This document shows, piece after piece, positions 1-7,603 of a stretch of 64,000 nucleotides of DNA. The DNA comes from Sneathiella litorea (GTDB taxonomy: Bacteria; Pseudomonadota; Alphaproteobacteria; Sneathiellales; Sneathiellaceae). Both the position numbers and the translations under genes were made by a program. The notes beneath the pieces were generated by a model, which worked only from the letters and a program-made list of their open reading frames with translations, searched no databases and was not told the DNA's origin. The stretch's first letter is position 1. Each line of letters starts with the position of its first letter. The DNA lies in NCBI RefSeq assembly GCF_009882915.1, contig NZ_WTUW01000002.1, forward strand, positions 993,874 to 1,057,873, read 5' to 3'.

Positions 1-103
1 CCGTCGTCCCGAAGCAATAAATTACACAGCCCAAAAATACCGAATCTCACTCAACCCGATATCATCAATTCCTTGGCCTATTTATAATGCGCTGACCAGC
101 GCG

Positions 104-177
104 TGGAGCGGGTGAAGGGAATCGAACCCTCGTATTCAGCTTGGAAGGCTGCTGCTCTACCATTGAGCTACACCCGC
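104..177 (-). tRNA. tRNA-Gly (anticodon TCC)
   Basis: Read on the minus strand this is a complete 74-nt cloverleaf with the CCA end encoded. The acceptor stem GCGGGTG pairs with CACCCGC, the D-arm is of the TAGCTCAATGGTAGAGC type, the anticodon loop is CTTCCAA (TCC) and the T-arm contains GGTTCGATTCC. It lies 57 nt downstream of tRNA-Tyr on the same strand, so the two are probably processed from one transcript. Confidence 0.96.
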
Positions 178-234
178 CTCGTTCGCGTCGATCGATGCCA
201 GCTCCGTGACATCTTATATATATCAGCATGCAGA

Positions 235-319
235 TGGTGGAGGGAGTTGGATTTGAACCAACGTAGGCATAGCCAACGGATTTACAGTCCGTCCCTTTTA
301 ACCACTCAGGCACCCCTCC
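235..319 (-). tRNA. tRNA-Tyr (anticodon GTA)
   Basis: This is an 85-nt minus-strand tRNA with the long variable arm expected of bacterial tRNA-Tyr. The acceptor stem GGAGGGG pairs with TCCCTCC (one G-T pair), the anticodon loop is CTGTAAA (GTA), the T-arm has GGTTCAAATCC, and CCA is encoded. It is the first gene of a Tyr-Gly tRNA pair transcribed away from rlmB. Confidence 0.96.
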
Positions 320-359
320 GCACATGCATCAGGCCTCCAGCTTACGCCGAAGGTGTCCG

Positions 360-389
360 GCACTATCGAAAATTCCCGAACAAAGTCAA
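360..389 (-). promoter_or_regulatory. Candidate sigma-70 promoter of the tRNA-Tyr/tRNA-Gly unit
   Basis: On the minus strand TTGACT (389-384) is followed after 18 bp by TAGTGC (365-360), then by a GC-rich stretch before the tRNA 5' end at 319. The -35 is strong and the -10 weak. A GC-rich discriminator is common at stable-RNA promoters. The assignment is inferred from position and motif only. Confidence 0.4.
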
Positions 390-487
390 CCGAAAAAGAG
401 TAAATCTTACCGATTTATTCAAATTTTTTCAGTCCATTCGAAAATGCTGACTTGTTGCAAGATACGAAGCACCATATAAGCATCGCC

Positions 488-1363
488 ATGACGAGAAGCA
501 AGTCGACAAATACACGAAGCAGGAAACCGCACAGAGAAGCGGGGATTTCTGCGCGGAACAGGCCTCGGTCACACCATGGCGGCAAGCCGGGCGCGGCCCA
601 GGACAGCTGGTTATATGGCGATCATGCTGTTATGGCCGCGCTGGCTAACCCGTCGCGAAGATTCCGTCGCCTCGTCATTACGAAATCCAAATTTGACAGC
701 CTGGATGTGGAGGTCCAGGGAACAATTGAAGAAAAGGTCCCACCGGAACTCATGGAGAAAGAGGGTATTGCCAAACTTCTCCCTGAGCATGCCATCCACC
801 AGGGCATTGCCCTCCTGCCCCTGCCCCTCCCCGATTTCAGAATTGAGGATCTTCCAGGCAAGGATGACCAAGGTTTCAAGGTGGTTGCCGTTCTCGATCA
901 GGTGACCGATCCGCAAAATGTCGGCGCCATATTGCGCTCGGCTGCAGCTTTTAATGTTGGCGCCGTCATTCTTCCCGACCGGCATTCCCCGCCGATTACA
1001 GGCGTTCTGGCGAAAGCCGCGTCCGGCGCCGTTGAGTGCGTCCCGGTTATCCGCGTTGGAAACCTGTCCCGTGCACTCGAGCAGCTGGCCGAACTAGGCT
1101 ATTGGCGAATCGGCCTCGACGGTCATGCGGACCAGGAACTGGAGCAGGCCGCATCCGATTTACAAAAAATTGCCATCGTTCTGGGTGCGGAAGGGAAAGG
1201 CCTTCGTCAACTGACCGCCCGAAAGTGTGATTTAATCGCCAAGCTCCCTATCAGTTCGGAAGTTGAAAGCCTTAACGTCTCCAATGCCGCGGCCATCACT
1301 TTTTACGAATTGGCGCGCGCCGCTCGCACCCGCGAGAACACTGCTCTGGCGGGCCAAAAATAG
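488..1363 (+). CDS. rlmB: 23S rRNA 2'-O-ribose methyltransferase of the TrmH/SPOUT family (RlmB-like)
   Basis: A 291-residue protein. A basic, Arg/Lys-rich N-terminal extension of about 50 residues precedes a substrate-binding domain and a SPOUT catalytic domain. The three SPOUT motifs are visible: DPQNVGAILRSA, IVLGAEGKGLR and ISSEVESLNVSNAAAI, the last forming the trefoil knot that binds SAM. The family methylates G2251 of 23S rRNA in the ribosomal P-loop. The reading frame is open back to a TTG at 452, but the ATG at 488 is preferred because it fits the usual length. It is divergent from the tRNA pair, an arrangement common in alphaproteobacteria. RlmB is the likeliest family member, but a TrmH paralogue with another rRNA or tRNA target cannot be excluded. 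Confidence 0.88.
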   Translation: MTRSKSTNTRSRKPHREAGISARNRPRSHHGGKPGAAQDSWLYGDHAVMAALANPSRRFRRLVITKSKFDSLDVEVQGTIEEKVPPELMEKEGIAKLLPEHAIHQGIALLPLPLPDFRIEDLPGKDDQGFKVVAVLDQVTDPQNVGAILRSAAAFNVGAVILPDRHSPPITGVLAKAASGAVECVPVIRVGNLSRALEQLAELGYWRIGLDGHADQELEQAASDLQKIAIVLGAEGKGLRQLTARKCDLIAKLPISSEVESLNVSNAAAITFYELARAARTRENTALAGQK

Positions 1364-1433
1364 CCATATAAAAAAAACTCAACTTTTTGCTTGTAGAAGC
1401 CGCATAAGCTGACTATTTTGCGCCCCGCACAAT

Positions 1434-1509
<76 letters not shown>

Positions 1510-1510
1510 C

Positions 1511-1546
1511 ATAAGCCCTTGGAAGCCCCGGTTTCCGAGGGCTTAT
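1511..1546 (+). terminator. Hairpin after tRNA-Thr, probable terminator
   Basis: ATAAGCCCTTGGAA and TTCCGAGGGCTTAT form a 14-bp stem with one G-T pair around a short GC-rich loop, starting 2 nt after the CCA end of tRNA-Thr. The downstream U-run is weak (CTGTTT). The next 125 nt, to 1672, hold no recognisable gene. Confidence 0.6.
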
Positions 1547-1672
1547 CTGTTTCCAGGCCCCTTATCAGCTCTAGCAGAAAGAACGCTTTAACACCGCTTT
1601 TCACCCCACAGAAGCGCGGGCGCTCTCCTCTGAAAGCATCCACTCGACTATTTTTAACTCCTGAACACGCCC

Positions 1673-2938
1673 TTAAGCGACAACAGCTTCCGGCACAAAA
1701 GCTGAGGTGGCATCGAACCTTTGACCGGCACGCAAGCAAAATGCCGGCCTGATCAGTTTTTCCGCCGTCACATTCTCACCGCTGTTATCGGACAGCTTGA
1801 AACGCCCCGTTTCAATTTTAAGAACAGAAATATCCGCCTCACGCCCCACCGCAATGCTGCCAAGCTCATCTTCCATTCGCAACAGTTTTGCAGGGTTACA
1901 GGTAACCATTTCAATGACTTGCTCCAACGGCACCCCAAGATGCAGCAGCTCCGACATTGCAATGGTCAGGTTAAAGGGAGCAACGCCAGAAAACGGATTC
2001 GCTGCGCGCTCAGACTTATCCGTGGCGTCAGGAATAGTAACATTATATCCATGCATATCCGCCCCGAGGGTGAAAGGCATAATTCCCGCATCCAGAATTC
2101 GCCGGGCAACATCAAAACTGAAATGAGATCCATGCCCGACATCCACGAGAATCTGTTTCTGTTTCACGGCTTCCAGTAATATCGGATGAATTTCTCCTTG
2201 ATCGGAGACAAAGCCGCCAGGATGGCGAGTGAAAGGATGCGCCAGTACATCCCCCTCTTTCATGATCGGCAACAACTCGCGCATGAGCTCGTCCGATGAC
2301 GGAATCGGTGCACTATTGCTTGTCGGCCACAATTGACCGAGATGAATATAGAGTGGAAGGTCTGTCGCCGTCGCAATCTCCTGCCCGATCTTGATGACTT
2401 CCATCCCCCAGCGGGACTGACCGCCAATTTCCGCATGGGCCTTTATACCCTTGACCAGATCCAGGTTATCCTTTGCAACAGCGATCGTATGCTCTGCGTT
2501 CACGCCGTTCGGCCCGTAAAGCTCAGGATATAAATGTCCCTCCAGACCACCAACGAGATAGGCCGAAATAAAGGCAAGGACACGGCTGGCTGATGGTCTC
2601 GCAATAAAATTTCGAAATCCACCGATCGTCATGCAGCTCGGGCCGCCCTGATCAACCAGGGTTGTCACGCCGGAATAAACTCCCACAAGATCAGGTGATA
2701 ACCCGAATTTACCGGTTACATGTTCATACACATGCGCGTGAGTATCGATCATTCCGGGAATGACATGATGACCCGCTACATTTATCCGCTCAACCGCCTC
2801 TACTGATTTAAGGCTGTCACTTACTGCGACGATGACTCCATCCTGAACACCGATATCAAAGCTTCCATTCAACCCTGTTGCAGGGTCGATCAATGTCCCG
2901 TTTTCCAACACAACATCAAGAGGTTTCAAATTGCTCAT
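1673..2938 (-). CDS. Amidohydrolase/deacetylase-family metallohydrolase
   Basis: A 421-residue TIM-barrel amidohydrolase. The N-terminal beta-sandwich starts with a typical dihydroorotase-like strand (VVLENGTLIDPATG). Metal ligands are visible as D65-x-H67-x-H69, a candidate carbamylated lysine K166 followed by H168, then H199, H234 and the catalytic aspartate D294 in GADMHG. The family hydrolyses cyclic or N-acyl amide bonds such as dihydroorotate-like rings, and the exact substrate is unknown. There is no signal peptide, so it is cytoplasmic. It is divergent from the molybdenum hydroxylase operon with about 250 nt between starts. That pairing would suit ring hydroxylation followed by hydrolytic ring opening, which is inference. 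Confidence 0.82.
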   Translation of the reverse strand: MSNLKPLDVVLENGTLIDPATGLNGSFDIGVQDGVIVAVSDSLKSVEAVERINVAGHHVIPGMIDTHAHVYEHVTGKFGLSPDLVGVYSGVTTLVDQGGPSCMTIGGFRNFIARPSASRVLAFISAYLVGGLEGHLYPELYGPNGVNAEHTIAVAKDNLDLVKGIKAHAEIGGQSRWGMEVIKIGQEIATATDLPLYIHLGQLWPTSNSAPIPSSDELMRELLPIMKEGDVLAHPFTRHPGGFVSDQGEIHPILLEAVKQKQILVDVGHGSHFSFDVARRILDAGIMPFTLGADMHGYNVTIPDATDKSERAANPFSGVAPFNLTIAMSELLHLGVPLEQVIEMVTCNPAKLLRMEDELGSIAVGREADISVLKIETGRFKLSDNSGENVTAEKLIRPAFCLRAGQRFDATSAFVPEAVVA

Positions 2939-3015
2939 CGGTGGCTTCCTTCTACTTTATGACAACGCGTTTAAATGAATATATCCCGCAGCGCACAATG
3001 GGAAAAGGAAAAAAG

Positions 3016-3042
3016 TTGTAATAGCTAAAATTATATCTACAA
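3016..3042. promoter_or_regulatory. Candidate operator between the amidohydrolase and the molybdenum hydroxylase operon
   Basis: An AT-rich inverted repeat, TTGTA-N17-TACAA, lies in the 252-nt divergent intergenic region. It is in the right place to control both directions. A TTGTA-GT-TACAA palindrome also occurs upstream of the sigma-54 promoter near 15150. The MarR-DUF1116 protein encoded at the end of the operon is an obvious candidate binder, but this is only inferred. Confidence 0.3.
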
Positions 3043-3190
3043 TTATTTATCGAAATCCATTATTGTGCTCTTGTGCAGTGCAATATTTAATGACCTGAAA
3101 GAGCAGTATGGCGCCCTTCAAACAAGATTCACGGCGCCAATACCAATCATCCAGGGTGATGTTTTTTTAGGGCGCAATGGAAAGGTTGAT

Positions 3191-5569
3191 ATGAGTAACG
3201 ATCCAGACGTCAAGGAACGCGAGACCGGCATCGGCGCGCGGCTTATACGAAAAGAAGATGATCGCTATTTAAACGGCAAGGGTCGCTACATTGCCGACAT
3301 GCGCATGACCGGCATGCTGGAGCTGGCGTTTTTAAGAAGCCCACTTGCGCATGCCAAGATTATTTCCCAGACGAAGCCGGAGCAGTCGGATAACAGGGTG
3401 TTCTTGGGCCGGGACCTGGAAGGGGTTTCCGGCATTCGCGCAGTATCCGGGCTGCCGGGCTTTCGCCCTTCAACCCAGCCCATACTGGCAGATGAGAAAG
3501 TTCGCCATGTAGGCGAGCCAATTGCAGCCTGTCTTGCCGATAGCAGAGCAAAAGCCGAAGACCTGGCAGAAAAAATCGATGTTGTCTTTGATGAATTGCC
3601 GGCGGTCCATGACATGACCAAAGCTCGTGACAAGGAGAGCCCCTTGCTGCATGAGGATTGGGAGGAAAATTCCTTCCTTGAAAGCAACGCCGATATCAAT
3701 TTTGAGGCGGCTATCGCAGAGGCTGACGTTATTATCAAGCGCAGCTTCAAGACAGCACGGCAATGTATGGCGCCCATTGAAGGGCGCGGCCTTATCGCGG
3801 TCTGGGACAGGAACCTGGAACTCCTTACTCTCTACTCCGCAACGCAAATGCCCCATATTGTGCGCACTGGCCTTGCGGATTGCCTGAATATGGATCATGG
3901 GCAAATTCGGGTAGTAGCGCCAGATGTGGGGGGCGGATTCGGTTATAAAGGCATCCTGCTCGCCGAAGAAGTTTGTGCCTGCTTCCTTGCAATGAAGCTG
4001 GATCGTCCCATCAGGTGGATTGAGGATCGGCGTGAACATTTGATCGCGGGAGCCAATTGTCGGGAACATAGCTATGAAATTACAGGCTATGCAAAAGCGG
4101 ATGGTGAATTGCTGGCTGTAGACTGTACGGCCATCGTCGATTCCGGCGCCTATTCCAGCTATCCTTTCTCTGCCTGCCTTGAGGCAGCGCAGGTCGCCAG
4201 CATATTACCGGGCCCCTATGTTATGAAGGGTTTTCGTTGCAAGACCTGGTCAGTCGCGACCAACAAACCGCCTATCCTACCCTTTAGGGGCGTCGCCCGG
4301 ACCGGGGTGTGTTTTGCATTGGAGGTTTTGCTGGACGGTATCGCAAGAGAGTTAAAGATTACGCCCGAAGCCATTCGAGCCCGCAATCTCGTGCAGCCGG
4401 AACAGATGCCCTTTACCAACATCACGAACAAATTCTTTGATAGCGGTGATTATCCCGAAGCTCTGAAACGCGCCGTTGCCGCAATCGACATGGAGGGTAT
4501 TCGTGCAGAGCAAAAAAGCCAGACAGGCCGCACTCGCATCGGCGTCGGCCTATCAATATTTTGCGAACAAGGAGCGCATGGAACCTCGGTCTATCACGGT
4601 TGGGGAATTCCGATGGTTCCGGGGTTTGAGCAGGCTACTGCCCGCCTGACGCCTGACGGGGGCCTTGAATTACGGGTGGGTGTTCACAGTCACGGTCAAA
4701 GCCTGGAAACAACACTGGCCCAGATTGCCAATAGTGAAATCGGAATTGATCCGGAAAAAATCAAACTCGTCCATGGGGATACGGCTTCTACGCCCTACTC
4801 CACTGGCACTTGGGGCTCACGATGTATCGTTATGGCAGGAGGCGCCGTAGGTTCCGCCTGTGAACTTCTAGGGGAGCGTGTCCGAAAGATCGCGGGCCAC
4901 TTAATGCAAGCTGATCCGGCAGACATCAAACTCGAAGGTGGTATGGCATCTGCCGGTAGCAGCACCATCAGTATTGAGGAGGTAGCCCGAACCTGGTACC
5001 TCAAACCCCAGTTGCTACCCGATGATGTCGACCCCAGAGGCCTGGATGTCGTCGCAGGTTATAAAACCACCAAGGATACGGGCACCTTTTCCTATGCCTG
5101 CCATGCGGTGAAGGTAGAGGTGGATATGGATCTGGGCCATGTACGCCTGCTCGACTATGTTATTATCGAGGATGCCGGCACGATGATCAATCCGATGGTT
5201 GTGGATGGTCAGGTCTATGGCGGCGCTGCACAGGGAATCGGTACGGCCCTGTTCGAGGAGATGTGCTTTGATGCCTCCGGCCAGCCGCTGGCCTCAACCC
5301 TTGCGGATTATCATTTGCCGCTCGCCTCCGATCTGCCGAACATCCGGATTGAGCATATGGAAACCCCTTCCCCTCTGAGCAGGTTTGGTCAGAAAGGTAT
5401 TGGAGAAAGCGGGGCAATTGGTCCGCCGGCGGCAATTGCAAATGCCGTTAATGATGCCCTTTCCTTCATCGGAGCGGAAGTAGCGGAGGTTCCCATGACG
5501 CCGGAGCGGGTGTTGTCAGCAATCGCTCAGGCAGAATTCTCCAAAACAACTGAAGGAGACGTAGCATGA
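3191..5569 (+). CDS. Molybdenum hydroxylase large subunit (xanthine dehydrogenase family, molybdopterin-binding)
   Basis: A 792-residue catalytic subunit of a heterotrimeric molybdenum hydroxylase. The Ald_Xan_dh_C domain starts near residue 15, and two Mo-cofactor-binding domains follow. The conserved VGGGFGYK motif is near residue 245, the active-site loop PFRGVARTG near 363, and the catalytic Glu lies in GIGESGAIGPP near 737. The loop lacks the AYxCSFR signature of form I CO dehydrogenase, so CO oxidation is unlikely; these enzymes usually hydroxylate aromatic heterocycles or aldehydes. The frame is open back to 3065, but the ATG at 3191 (preceded by AAAGG) matches the family N-terminus. 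The stop overlaps the next start (ATGA), so translation is coupled. Confidence 0.9.
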   Translation: MSNDPDVKERETGIGARLIRKEDDRYLNGKGRYIADMRMTGMLELAFLRSPLAHAKIISQTKPEQSDNRVFLGRDLEGVSGIRAVSGLPGFRPSTQPILADEKVRHVGEPIAACLADSRAKAEDLAEKIDVVFDELPAVHDMTKARDKESPLLHEDWEENSFLESNADINFEAAIAEADVIIKRSFKTARQCMAPIEGRGLIAVWDRNLELLTLYSATQMPHIVRTGLADCLNMDHGQIRVVAPDVGGGFGYKGILLAEEVCACFLAMKLDRPIRWIEDRREHLIAGANCREHSYEITGYAKADGELLAVDCTAIVDSGAYSSYPFSACLEAAQVASILPGPYVMKGFRCKTWSVATNKPPILPFRGVARTGVCFALEVLLDGIARELKITPEAIRARNLVQPEQMPFTNITNKFFDSGDYPEALKRAVAAIDMEGIRAEQKSQTGRTRIGVGLSIFCEQGAHGTSVYHGWGIPMVPGFEQATARLTPDGGLELRVGVHSHGQSLETTLAQIANSEIGIDPEKIKLVHGDTASTPYSTGTWGSRCIVMAGGAVGSACELLGERVRKIAGHLMQADPADIKLEGGMASAGSSTISIEEVARTWYLKPQLLPDDVDPRGLDVVAGYKTTKDTGTFSYACHAVKVEVDMDLGHVRLLDYVIIEDAGTMINPMVVDGQVYGGAAQGIGTALFEEMCFDASGQPLASTLADYHLPLASDLPNIRIEHMETPSPLSRFGQKGIGESGAIGPPAAIANAVNDALSFIGAEVAEVPMTPERVLSAIAQAEFSKTTEGDVA

Positions 5570-6393
5570 AGCCAGCACTGTTTGACTTTGCGGTTGCACA
5601 ATCCCTTTCCGACGCCCAGAGCGCCCTTCTTGGGGGACAGAACAAGCTGGTATCCGGAAACCAATCCCTGGGGCCGATGTTGAACTTGCGATTGACCCGA
5701 CCAGCCGGACTGATTGATATCTCCCGATTGCCGGAATTGCGCAACATAGAGGAATTTGAGGACCGCGTTCGATTTGGTGCCGCTATCACCCATGCGGAGA
5801 TTGAGGATGGGGAGTTTCCGGACCCGACCGGCCATTGGATGCGCGATGCGGCGGCTAATATCGCTTATCGTGCCGTTCGTAACCGTGGCACAATTGGCGG
5901 AAGTCTTGCCCATGCCGATCCGGCGGCGGACTGGGTTATTGTCATGACCGGGCTTTGTGCGACGGCCATTATACTCGGGCCAGAGGACAATACGCCCCCT
6001 CGCTCCCTTCCCATGGAAGACTTCTTTACGGGCCCCTATAGTACCGACCTTGGTCCGGACGATATTTTGGCGGCAGTAGACGTACCCATCCCGGGCCAAG
6101 GCGCGCGTTGGGCCTATTGGAAATATACCCGGCAAGTCGGGGAGTTCGCCAAGGCAAGCGCGACAATCCTGATTGATCCCGCACATAACCGTACCCGAAT
6201 TGCAATCGGAGCGCTGGGTCGACAACCTGCACTGCTCTCAAACCCCGAGGCTGTTCTTGATGGAAAGCAATCCCCGATAGAGGCCTTATCTGAGGCGATC
6301 CCGGACCAGCCCGCAAACGCGCTTAACCTTCATGCCGTTGCCCTTTCCAGAGCCCTCGAGCAGATAAAAGAGTCCAAGGAGTTTTCAGCATGA
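5566..6393 (+). CDS. Molybdenum hydroxylase FAD-binding medium subunit (CoxM/XdhB type)
   Basis: A 275-residue flavin subunit that passes electrons from the 2Fe-2S subunit to an acceptor. It has the FAD_binding_5 domain (VSGNQSLGPMLNLR near residues 28-41) and the pyrophosphate loop NRGTIGGSLAHADPAAD near residues 105-121, followed by a CO_deh_flav_C domain. Start and stop overlap both neighbours by 4 nt (ATGA), placing it in one operon with the Mo and Fe-S subunits in the L-M-S order often seen in CoxLMS-like sets. Confidence 0.9.
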   Translation: MKPALFDFAVAQSLSDAQSALLGGQNKLVSGNQSLGPMLNLRLTRPAGLIDISRLPELRNIEEFEDRVRFGAAITHAEIEDGEFPDPTGHWMRDAAANIAYRAVRNRGTIGGSLAHADPAADWVIVMTGLCATAIILGPEDNTPPRSLPMEDFFTGPYSTDLGPDDILAAVDVPIPGQGARWAYWKYTRQVGEFAKASATILIDPAHNRTRIAIGALGRQPALLSNPEAVLDGKQSPIEALSEAIPDQPANALNLHAVALSRALEQIKESKEFSA

Positions 6394-7559
6394 CCAATAT
6401 GACTGTCGATCTTGTCGTCAATGGTACACCAGTTTCCGAAACGACAGAGCCCCGCACCCATCTTGCTGATTTCCTGCGCGAAGAGTTACACTTGACGGGC
6501 ACACATTTGGGTTGTGAGCAAGGCGTCTGCGGCGCATGCACTGTTTTTGTCGATGGCCGGCCGACACGATCCTGCATCACACTGGCTGCCACCTGCGAGG
6601 GGGCGGAAGTTCGGAGTGTTGAGGGATTTGATGATGACGCCTTGATGGCCGCGTTGCGCGATGCCTTCAAGCGACACCATGGCCTTCAATGCGGATATTG
6701 CACGCCCGGCATGTTGGTGACGGGCTATGATATCGTCCGGCGTCTTCCAAATGCCGATGCGACGCGCGTCCGTAAAGAGCTCTCGGGCAATTTATGTCGT
6801 TGCACCGGATATGCCGGCATTGTCGCTGCGATAATGGATGTTCTTGAGAATAATCCGCCGCTGGCAACTGTCCAACCGCAGACAAGAACTGTGCAGAAAT
6901 CGGAAAAAAGCGCTGTTGAGTCAATCGGGGCGACCGCAAGCATCTTGTCTCCTGTTGCAGCAGAAAAAATTACCCCTGCCAGCATACCAACAAAGTCATC
7001 ACTTGCTGAGGCGCCTACTCTCTCGCGGACCCGTCGATTTGATCTGGCCGCAACGGATATCTGGAACGTAGTGTCCGATCCTGAAAAGATTGCATCCTGC
7101 ATGCCGGGCGGCCAGCTCGACAGCATCACTGACGATAATCTGTTGCAGGGAAAATGCGCGGTTTCTATGGGGCCTATCAAGGCCGCGTTTGCCGGAACCG
7201 CGAAAATGGACCTAAACGAGGCCGAGAAATCCGGTCATGTGATTGGCCGTGGCAAGGATGGCCTGAGCCGGTCTCAGTTGGACGGCATGCTTGATTTCAA
7301 AGTAATCAGCTTACCCGAAGGCGGTGCAGAACTTACCCTTGATATGGTTTACAAATTGACGGGCCCGTTATCACAGTTTAGCCGCCCCACTCTGGTCGCG
7401 GAGATAGCGGACCGTATCCTTGATCAGGTCGCGGCCTCAATCGACGCGCTTGCCCGGGGCCAGGAACCGGACCTTACCACGCAAAGCAACCTGAACGGCC
7501 TGTCTCTGATGGCTTCCGTGTTTATGGGATGGATTAAAAGGGTCTTGAGGTTTCGCTAA
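6390..7559 (+). CDS. Molybdenum hydroxylase 2Fe-2S subunit fused to a CoxG-like SRPBCC domain
   Basis: A 389-residue two-part protein. Residues 1-160 are a standard CoxS/XdhC iron-sulphur subunit: a ferredoxin-like cluster (CEQGVCGAC near 42-50, with a further Cys near 62) and a four-helix second cluster (CGYC near 101-104 and CRC near 134-136). After a Ser/Pro/Ala-rich linker (about 160-205), residues 210-360 match the CoxG/CO dehydrogenase subunit G family of the SRPBCC fold (RRFDLAATDIWNVVSDPEKI, ..CMPGG). CoxG is normally a separate protein that helps membrane recruitment or electron transfer. Fusion would tether this role to the small subunit. The end of the gene is intact. Confidence 0.88.
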   Translation: MTNMTVDLVVNGTPVSETTEPRTHLADFLREELHLTGTHLGCEQGVCGACTVFVDGRPTRSCITLAATCEGAEVRSVEGFDDDALMAALRDAFKRHHGLQCGYCTPGMLVTGYDIVRRLPNADATRVRKELSGNLCRCTGYAGIVAAIMDVLENNPPLATVQPQTRTVQKSEKSAVESIGATASILSPVAAEKITPASIPTKSSLAEAPTLSRTRRFDLAATDIWNVVSDPEKIASCMPGGQLDSITDDNLLQGKCAVSMGPIKAAFAGTAKMDLNEAEKSGHVIGRGKDGLSRSQLDGMLDFKVISLPEGGAELTLDMVYKLTGPLSQFSRPTLVAEIADRILDQVAASIDALARGQEPDLTTQSNLNGLSLMASVFMGWIKRVLRFR

Positions 7560-7603
7560 CTTTGTTTCACTCTAAAAAGAAAAATGACAATGATAACAAC
7601 TCA

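Noticed and set aside
65-450. Open frames of 86 and 115 codons over the two tRNA genes at the left end
   Set aside because: They are translations of tRNA sequence on either strand; the tRNA cloverleaves are complete and explain the region.
3191-7559. CO dehydrogenase (coxLMS with coxG)
   Set aside because: The large subunit has PFRGVARTG in place of the AYxCSFR active-site loop of true CO dehydrogenase, so it is a general molybdenum hydroxylase.
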